Part shown: positions 1-5,195 of the stretch, in pieces | Position numbering within the stretch: position 1 is the first letter of the stretch | Layout of the letters: each line of letters begins with the position of its first letter | Assembly: GCA_045807785.1 (NCBI GenBank) | Contig: JBJMGS010000041.1 | Span: 1 to 6,958, forward strand | Reading direction: 5' to 3' | DNA from: JAIVGV01 sp045807785 | GTDB taxonomy: Bacteria; Acidobacteriota; Blastocatellia; Pyrinomonadales; Pyrinomonadaceae | DNA: 6,958 nt | Made by a program: the position numbers and the translations under genes | The notes under the pieces: generated by a model | Seen by the model: only the letters and a program-made list of their open reading frames with translations | The model's database searches: none | What the model was told of the DNA's origin: nothing

Positions 1-1
1 C

Positions 2-325
2 TACGTGATGCAGCTAGAGTGGACGGAGAGGGCAATGATCCGCTTCCAGGGCGAGCCGCGCAACGAGTCCTATGAGTACAGGAAGTGGAAGGAGCATCGA
101 AAGGACGAGGAGAGGGCCAACCAGTGGGGGCCGGGCTCGTGGGACGTGCCCTACCAGAGAGAGGCCGAGGCATTAGAGCAGGCATTCCGCATGGCCGACC
201 AGTGCGCGAAGGCGTTCCAGCGAGCCGCGCGGCAGCTCGCTAACATTAGACTGCTGCGAGCGAAGACTGCTCGCACGAAGAGGCGGGACAGGGCAAAGAC
301 CATCAAGGGGGTGAGGGTAGCCTAA
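2..325 (+). CDS. small basic hypothetical protein, C-terminal part (5' end at or beyond window edge)
   Basis: This reading frame is open from the left edge and ends with TAA at 323-325. In-frame GTG at 5 and ATG at 8 could be starts. Only four bases lie upstream, so no ribosome binding site can be judged and the gene may begin outside the window. The visible product is about 106 residues, rich in Arg, Lys, Glu and Ala. It has a charged N-terminal stretch, a central helix-prone segment (about residues 55-85, containing EALEQAFRMADQ and AFQRAARQLANI) and a strongly basic tail (KTARTKRRDRAKT). I do not recognise the family with confidence. The helical pattern loosely resembles the C-terminal ends of small uncharacterised proteins I recall from Acidobacteria and Planctomycetes. 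It ends about eight bases before a truncated tRNA, so it is probably the last gene of an integrated element lying to the left. No integrase motif is visible. Confidence 0.5.
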   Translation, partial: YVMQLEWTERAMIRFQGEPRNESYEYRKWKEHRKDEERANQWGPGSWDVPYQREAEALEQAFRMADQCAKAFQRAARQLANIRLLRAKTARTKRRDRAKTIKGVRVA

Positions 326-332
326 CGTCCAC

Positions 333-380
333 CTCTGGCTGTTAACCAGAGGGTTGTAGGTTCGAGCCCTACCTGCGGAG
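333..380 (+). pseudogene. 3' fragment of tRNA-Asn(GTT); probable attachment-site scar
   Basis: The anticodon arm is complete: stem TCTGG (334-338) pairs with CCAGA (346-350) around loop CTGTTAA, which places anticodon GTT at 341-343. The T arm is also complete: GTAGG (356-360) pairs with CCTAC (368-372) around loop TTCGAGC. The 3' acceptor strand CTGCGGA (373-379) and discriminator G380 follow, with no encoded CCA. The required 5' acceptor strand (TCCGCAG) and a D arm are absent upstream, where the sequence is instead the end of a protein gene. The gene is therefore only a 3' half starting in or just before the anticodon stem. Tyrosine-recombinase elements typically leave this: the intact tRNA is rebuilt at the far end of the element and the displaced 3' half stays at the near end. 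By that logic the element lies to the left and the host chromosome to the right. A simple deletion of the 5' half would look the same. Confidence 0.8.
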
Positions 381-409
381 TAGCAATAAAGCTAGAGATG
401 GCAACAATT

Positions 410-447
410 ACAGCTACTCGCTAAAATCATAGCGAGTAGCTGTTTTT
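410..447 (+). terminator. Rho-independent terminator behind the tRNA-Asn fragment
   Basis: A perfect 14-bp inverted repeat (410-423 with 430-443) encloses a six-base loop AAATCA and is followed by a T-run ending at 447. It lies 30 bases downstream of the tRNA 3' end, in the correct orientation to end tRNA transcription. It is probably the original terminator of the complete tRNA-Asn gene, left on the chromosomal side when the gene was split. The arms are nearly symmetrical, so it could also act in part on transcripts from the right, but the T-run favours the + direction. Confidence 0.85.
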
Positions 448-745
448 GCATAAAGACACTTTCTACGCAGGTTGTTCTAATAACTTCTAACGAAAAGACA
501 ACATACTCCGAAAGCTAATTCCTCCTTACAGAGGCTCCCGCCAAGATACCACACGCGCTCCTGTCATTCATGAGCCCCTGTGGGGACTTTTGTGGGTTGT
601 ATTGCAAAAAATATTTTGGCTACAATGAGTGTGCCGTAGGCCATCCTTCTGACCCCATGTCTTGGGTAGTCAGAAAATTCTCGCAACACTACCATCTCTG
701 GGGGATAAGATACATTATCGGAAGAAGCGCGCGGCTACGGTCAGG
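448..745. other. intergenic region, lower GC, no supported gene
   Basis: About 300 bases lie between the tRNA terminator and the stop codon of the patatin gene. Two 60-base samples (481-540 and 601-660) are each about 43% GC, against up to about 75% in parts of the neighbouring gene. I see no reading frame with a credible start and ribosome binding site, no RNA gene and no repeat array. It contains one imperfect hairpin (647-675) and a short CCCC-TGT-GGGG stem (575-585). A possible promoter-like pair on the + strand (597-602 and 621-626) has a poor -35 and no gene to serve. Confidence 0.6.
647..675 (-). terminator. imperfect hairpin downstream of the patatin gene (possible transcription end)
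   Basis: TTCTGAC (647-653) pairs with GTCAGAA (669-675), and CCC (654-656) pairs with GGG (664-666). There is a two-base bulge on one side and a seven-base loop. It lies about 71 bases beyond the stop codon of the minus-strand patatin gene, where a transcript end would be expected. No T-run follows on the minus strand, so a classical Rho-independent terminator is not supported. It may be a 3' stabilising hairpin or chance. Confidence 0.25.
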
Positions 746-3700
746 TCAAGCTGTTTGTGCCTTCTGGTGTTCCTCTTCAGCCCTCTGGTTTAGCCAGTTG
801 AAAAACTTCGTGAGGTCGCGACTTTGGCAGGGGTCTTCGCCTTGCGGGCTCGTCTTCGCTGCCTCCTCGTAGAGTTGTTCGAGGATGTAATAGCCGAGCA
901 TGCGGTGGCTCTCGAACTGCGGCTCGTCGAAGAACTGGTCGGCGGTGGACTCGTGTGGGAAGTCCCGGTGGCTCATGGCGTAATTGAATATGTCGCGCGG
1001 CTCCGTGCCGTAGATCGTGGGCTTGATGTAGACGAGCCTGCCGGTCATGTGGTGGCGCTCGTGCGCGCAGCGCCGGGCGACGCGGTCGGCTGGCCCGCCG
1101 TCAACGTCCTCGTAGTGTATGTCGCCGACGGCGCAATAACCGCCACTGGCGCACTCCTCGCTGCGCGGGCGCGGCAGGATCGGGAAGGGCACTTTGAATT
1201 CGATGGGGATGCCGAGGTCAATGCGAATCTTGCGCACCGCGTCGCCGAGACCTTCGAGCGAGCCCTCGGGGTCTGCCGAGCCGTCGACGACGACGATATT
1301 GCGGCAGCGGCGCAGAACCATCTCGTAAAGGCCGAGGTTCTCAAAATGTCCGCCGTCGGAGAGCAGCACGTACGGGTTCTTGTCGTCGGTCAGTCCGAAG
1401 GCTTCGTCGAGGATGGGGCTGAGGGCGCTCGTCGGGTGTGAGCGGAAGAAGGTCTGCGCGCCGTAGACGCCGGGGTTGCCGAGCCACCAGCCGAGCCGCG
1501 CGTTGAAGAAAGTGAGCGCCAGCGTGACGAAAGGCGACGGGGAAAAATAGCCCATGTTGGAGCTGGCAGCAGCGCCCGAGATGGCCATCGCCGTGCCGAG
1601 CGAGATGCCGTTCTTCCCGCCGTATTCGCGCGTGTGGCGGTAGCCGACGAAGAGGCTGCCAGAGTGGAGCGGGGACGAAGTGAACGATTCGGCGCGCCGC
1701 TGCTGCCACGCCAGCCGGTCACCGCCGACGAGGTTGAGCGCCATGTTGACGACGTGCATCAGGCGATAGAGCCGCGGCGGATACTTCAGACTGTCGGGGA
1801 ACGCCTGCAACAGCAGCAGGCGGTTGAGCAGGACGTTGGACGCGCCGGGCTTGGAATCTTTGCCGCCATTGGAATCTTTGACGGGCTTGGAATCTTCGCC
1901 GCCGCCGCGGTCGGGTAGGGCCAGCCCCTCGTACCTTGCCCACGCGCCTTCCAAATACGGCTTGAACGCCGCGTCCTTGTCGAACGGGTAGACCGGCAGT
2001 ATGCGGCTCAGATCGCCGAAGAGGGCCGTGCGGAACGAGGGGTTAGTATCAATACTCTCCGAAGAGTCTTTGTCCCAATACCTCTCCGCATCGCCGCCGA
2101 TATTCTCCAGCAGGCTGTGCAGGTAGAGGGCCACCCCCCTCCTGTCGTTCGCAACCTGCTGCGCCTCCTCCGATTCGTCCGCCGCCACCACTGACTCTGG
2201 GCGGGCCAGCGCGGCGACGAACGAGGCGAGGCCGTCCGGCTCCATGAAGTCCGACTCCCTCAGCATCCAGGGGCGCAGCTCGTCCAAGTAGAGGTTGTCA
2301 CGCGGGTCGAAGCCGGTGAACGGGTTCTCCTGCCGCTCGCCCCGCCCGCGCGACGCGCCGAGGAAGGCGCGGATGATGCGGTCGCGGTAGCCCGCGTGTA
2401 GCGAGAACTTGTTGAGGTTGATGAGCCACGAGAAGCCGCGCCCGAAGAGGTGGAGCGCGAGCGCGAGCAGGGCGAGCAAGAGCCACGACGGGAAGTGCGT
2501 CACACGCAGCGCGTCCTGAGCACTCGTGAGCGGATAATGCCTGGCGAACTCGAAGGGGTGCGAGCCGGCGAGGAACGCGGGCAGGTACTGTCCCAGCCAG
2601 GCGATGACCGTGCCGGTCAGCAGCCCGACGGCGAGGACGAGGCAGGCGAAGAAGACGAACGAGGCGAGGACGACGACGTTGACGCCGAGCGACGCGAGCA
2701 CGCCGCGCCAGCCGCTCTGCTTCTCACCATTCTTCTTCGAGCCGGACGTGCCCGCGCTGCGCCCGCCGAGGACGGCGATCAGGCCGGAGAGGCCGCCCGC
2801 AGCCACCAGCCACTTCTCGAAGGCGAAGTAGAGCATCGGGCCGAAGATGACGAGCGCGCTGAAGAAGAGCCAGCCCGCCATCACGATGAAGAGCCACGCA
2901 CTGGCGCGCGCCAGCCACTCGCGGTCTTCGTCCTCGACGTAGACTTTGTCGAACGGGTGGCGCACCCGATCCAGCAGTCGCCGCAGTCCTCTCTGCTCGG
3001 GCTGAGCCACACGCCGCGCGCCCGGCGACAGCTCCGTGCGGCGGCTCGTGAGTCCGATGAAGAGCGTGATGCCGAGGAAGATCACCAGCAGGTAGACGGG
3101 GAAGGCGAGCGCCGTGTAAATCTCCGCGCCCCACCAGTGCGTGTAGGGCAGTAGCTCCTCCCTAGATTCCAGAAAGTATCTGACCAGGCCGAACTCTTTA
3201 ACGATGGGGTGGTCGAAGGCGTCTATCCTCGTCGCCGCCACCCACAGCAGGAACGCCCCGAGGAGGCTGGGGATGACCATGACGATCGCCTCGCGCCGGA
3301 TGTTGAGACCCACCGCGGCCTTCCGCTTATCCATTTGTTTGCCGAGCACTTCCTCCCTCGCGCGCTCGTCCTGCCCCCGCGCGTCCGCAGAGCCTTGCGT
3401 CGCTTTAGCCGCGGCGCGACCGTGCGCCTCCCTCAGCTCCTGCTCCGCCGGGTCGTACTTCAACGTGCTCCGGATGAAGAGCCAGTAAAGGGCGAGGCTA
3501 AACACGCCGACCGCTAAGCCGAAGATGAGGAAGTAGACGAACTCCCGCCACTGCGTGGCGCGCGGCGCGCGCGTGTGCCACGCCCAGAAGAGCGTGAGCA
3601 GCGTGGCCGAGAGGCAGAGCGGGAGCAGGCAGAACCAGAGGAAGGTGTTTTGGTCTCGGCGCTTGTCCCAGAAAGTTCCGGGCCGGATCACGCCGCCGTT

Positions 3701-5071
3701 GCTGGGCCGGTTGAGCCTCATGAACGCGACGGCGTAGCCGTTCAGGAGCGCGCCGAACGCGAGCAGGGTCGCGCGTGGGTTGTAGAGCGCCACGGCCACG
3801 CGCCTGCACCAGTCTGGCCGCATGAGATAGGCGGCGACGACTGCGGCGGCGAGCAGGAGTAGGAAACTTGCAAAGAGCAGTACGTTGCGCCTTCGGAGAC
3901 CGAGCAGCCCGGCTTTGATCTGTGCGAGCAGGCGCGGCCTGAGCAGCGCCGCCCCGCCGATCAGGAACACGAGCAGCCCGGCCACAGTCCTCCAGCGCAC
4001 CGGCGCGAGGACGGCGGCGACGCCCACGCGCGGGATGATGAGCAGGCTGGCGAGCAGCGGCACGAGCACAACCCAGTTCAGGAGCAGGTTGCGGAGGTAG
4101 ATGATGATAAACGTCCAACTGTCGGCGGAGAGGATGCCCGTCTTCGGAGTGATGAAGTTGCTGTAGTCGCGCAGGTGTCGCAGCGGCTCGGGCTCGGGCT
4201 CCAGCTTAGAGGCGCGCGCCGCGCCCTTGAGTTCGTCGACGACGCCGGGCAGGCCGTCGGCGTGCCGGTGAATCCAGGCGGAGAGCCAGCCGCCGATGTA
4301 GCCGCCGCCTGAGACGGTCGAGAGGTAGTCGAACTGCTCAAGGAAGCCGCGCCCGGCGAGCGATTGCAGGATGCCGAGGGCAAAGGTGCCGCTGCGGATG
4401 CCACCGCCCGAGAGGCAGATCGCGGAACGCCCGGCGCCGAGTAGATGAATCCGCTGGATGACCCTCGCGACTCGCAGGTCGTACGCGCGCCTGATCTCTT
4501 CGGGAAAAGTATCTTCGAGGAGCAGCCGCCTGACCCGCGTCAGGTCGCTGGCCTTGCCGCCGCTGGCGGCAAAGCTGCCCGCCTCGTCCTCCCACAGGAG
4601 CTCCGCCAGCGCGCGCGTCTCCCCGCGCATGGTTGTCAGCCGCTCGAAGAACTCCCGCTTAAAGAGCTTAGTGTCGTCGAGGAGGCGGCTTAGGTGGCCG
4701 ATGTAAGCGGAGTCCTTAAGCGGGTCCTGTTCAACCGAGTCGTCGAGCAGTTCCTTATAATTGCAAGCGATATAGGCCGCAACGTCCGACTCCGCCGCCC
4801 CCGGCATACTACCGGTTGGCGGTTCCCCGCCCTGCTGTGACTGCGCCAACTGACTCTGCGCGCGACGTAGCCTGTCCGCGAGCCGCCCGCGGAAGACGTG
4901 ATTCTCGTGAAAGTCCCAGTCCTTCTTGACCGTCCCATAAACCTCCCGCCCGTGCTCATCGCTTAAGGCGATCTCGTCGCCCTGGCCGCCCACATCCAGT
5001 GTCTCATGCATGCTCTCAAACTCTTCTTCGAGCACTTGGCAAAGGTGGAGTGGGATTTCGACGTTAGGCAT
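746..5071 (-). CDS. large membrane-embedded patatin-like phospholipase (split catalytic domain)
   Basis: The product is 1441 residues from ATG at 5071, chosen because GGAGG sits five bases upstream. An in-frame GTG at 5158 lies inside a hairpin and is unlikely. Residues 222-227 (GGGIRS) match the patatin oxyanion loop. Ser254 in STVSGGGYIGG is the likely nucleophile, with Thr in place of the first Gly of GxSxG. Asp1239 in LSDGGHFENLG supplies the DGG dyad Asp. Between them lie about 12 hydrophobic segments (about 327-878) and a charged loop (about 540-585). A soluble part (about 900-1200) ends in the family-like NMGYFSPSPF and LGWWLGNP. The end carries FPHESTADQFFDEPQFES (1371-1388), which I recall as conserved in large bacterial patatin-like membrane proteins. 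Patatins hydrolyse acyl esters of lipids; activity here is inferred. Ser and Asp must meet, so an even number of membrane crossings is expected. The frame is intact. The N-terminal 200 residues are unrecognised. Confidence 0.9.
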   Translation of the reverse strand: MPNVEIPLHLCQVLEEEFESMHETLDVGGQGDEIALSDEHGREVYGTVKKDWDFHENHVFRGRLADRLRRAQSQLAQSQQGGEPPTGSMPGAAESDVAAYIACNYKELLDDSVEQDPLKDSAYIGHLSRLLDDTKLFKREFFERLTTMRGETRALAELLWEDEAGSFAASGGKASDLTRVRRLLLEDTFPEEIRRAYDLRVARVIQRIHLLGAGRSAICLSGGGIRSGTFALGILQSLAGRGFLEQFDYLSTVSGGGYIGGWLSAWIHRHADGLPGVVDELKGAARASKLEPEPEPLRHLRDYSNFITPKTGILSADSWTFIIIYLRNLLLNWVVLVPLLASLLIIPRVGVAAVLAPVRWRTVAGLLVFLIGGAALLRPRLLAQIKAGLLGLRRRNVLLFASFLLLLAAAVVAAYLMRPDWCRRVAVALYNPRATLLAFGALLNGYAVAFMRLNRPSNGGVIRPGTFWDKRRDQNTFLWFCLLPLCLSATLLTLFWAWHTRAPRATQWREFVYFLIFGLAVGVFSLALYWLFIRSTLKYDPAEQELREAHGRAAAKATQGSADARGQDERAREEVLGKQMDKRKAAVGLNIRREAIVMVIPSLLGAFLLWVAATRIDAFDHPIVKEFGLVRYFLESREELLPYTHWWGAEIYTALAFPVYLLVIFLGITLFIGLTSRRTELSPGARRVAQPEQRGLRRLLDRVRHPFDKVYVEDEDREWLARASAWLFIVMAGWLFFSALVIFGPMLYFAFEKWLVAAGGLSGLIAVLGGRSAGTSGSKKNGEKQSGWRGVLASLGVNVVVLASFVFFACLVLAVGLLTGTVIAWLGQYLPAFLAGSHPFEFARHYPLTSAQDALRVTHFPSWLLLALLALALHLFGRGFSWLINLNKFSLHAGYRDRIIRAFLGASRGRGERQENPFTGFDPRDNLYLDELRPWMLRESDFMEPDGLASFVAALARPESVVAADESEEAQQVANDRRGVALYLHSLLENIGGDAERYWDKDSSESIDTNPSFRTALFGDLSRILPVYPFDKDAAFKPYLEGAWARYEGLALPDRGGGEDSKPVKDSNGGKDSKPGASNVLLNRLLLLQAFPDSLKYPPRLYRLMHVVNMALNLVGGDRLAWQQRRAESFTSSPLHSGSLFVGYRHTREYGGKNGISLGTAMAISGAAASSNMGYFSPSPFVTLALTFFNARLGWWLGNPGVYGAQTFFRSHPTSALSPILDEAFGLTDDKNPYVLLSDGGHFENLGLYEMVLRRCRNIVVVDGSADPEGSLEGLGDAVRKIRIDLGIPIEFKVPFPILPRPRSEECASGGYCAVGDIHYEDVDGGPADRVARRCAHERHHMTGRLVYIKPTIYGTEPRDIFNYAMSHRDFPHESTADQFFDEPQFESHRMLGYYILEQLYEEAAKTSPQGEDPCQSRDLTKFFNWLNQRAEEEHQKAQTA
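1851..1904 (-). repeat. three tandem 18-bp units inside the patatin gene (hexapeptide repeat)
   Basis: TTGGAATCTT recurs at 1851, 1869 and 1887, exactly 18 bases apart, and the following eight bases are only partly conserved. In the protein this gives three hexapeptides in order EDSKPV, KDSNGG and KDSKPG, at about residues 1057-1074. They form a polar, flexible, probably disordered linker in the soluble region before the C-terminal catalytic segment. The exact period and shared DNA core suggest expansion by slippage, so copy number may vary between strains. Confidence 0.8.
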
Positions 5072-5076
5072 TTTGT

Positions 5077-5081
5077 CCTCC
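5077..5081 (-). promoter_or_regulatory. Shine-Dalgarno GGAGG for the patatin gene
   Basis: On the minus strand GGAGG is followed by the five-base spacer ACAAA and then ATG at 5071. This strong, well-placed site decides the start in favour of ATG 5071 over the upstream in-frame GTG at 5158, which overlaps a stable hairpin. Confidence 0.8.
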
Positions 5082-5147
5082 GCCGGGGCAAGTGAGAGCC
5101 AGCGGGGCGGGGGCTGCCTCGCGCCCCGGAAATAAATTGCATCCGAA

Positions 5148-5180
5148 AGGAGCGCCACAGATCCGTCTCGTGGCGCTCCT
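5148..5180 (-). terminator. hairpin between the two minus-strand genes, probable terminator or attenuator
   Basis: An 11-bp perfect inverted repeat (5148-5158 with 5170-5180, core GGAGCGCCAC/GTGGCGCTCC) has an 11-base loop. It lies 15 bases beyond the stop codon (5196-5198) of the upstream gene. On the minus strand only a short T-run (TTT) follows, then TCGG and an A/T-rich stretch, so termination may be partial. About 76 bases remain between it and the patatin start, which leaves room for a separate promoter, though I could not pick one out with confidence. Part of the flow into the patatin gene may be read-through. Confidence 0.6.
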
Positions 5181-5195
5181 CGTAATCGACCCGCG

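Noticed and set aside
304..380. Complete tRNA-Asn with an unusual 5' half.
   Set aside because: No stretch at the expected distance pairs with the 3' acceptor strand CTGCGGA and no D arm can be formed, so it is a fragment.
597..626. Promoter-like pair TTGTAT and TACAAT with 18-base spacing on the + strand.
   Set aside because: The -35 matches only three of six bases and no gene follows on the + strand; it would only give antisense RNA to the patatin end.
570..872. 100-codon + frame bridging the intergenic region and the end of the patatin gene.
   Set aside because: No ribosome binding site, Cys/Trp/Ser-rich composition without a pattern, and more than 100 bases overlap the well-supported patatin gene in antisense.
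824..1441. Long open frame on the + strand (205 codons) opposite the patatin C-terminal region.
   Set aside because: The minus-strand frame here carries the DGG Asp motif and other family-like segments. The + frame is the antisense shadow common in GC-rich genes and has no recognisable domain.
2450..3154. Open frame on the + strand (234 codons) rich in Glu, Arg and Ala opposite the patatin membrane domain.
   Set aside because: Its composition (runs of E/R/A/G) is what the complement of Leu/Ala-rich transmembrane codons gives. No credible ribosome binding site or domain.
746..5071. Assignment as a CapV-type CBASS phospholipase effector.
   Set aside because: Those effectors are soluble contiguous patatins next to a nucleotide cyclase. 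This protein is membrane-embedded and no cyclase or sensor domain is visible in the window.
5072..5158. Extended patatin N terminus starting at GTG 5158 (29 extra residues).
   Set aside because: GTG 5158 lies in the stem of the hairpin with no clear ribosome binding site, whereas ATG 5071 has GGAGG at ideal distance.
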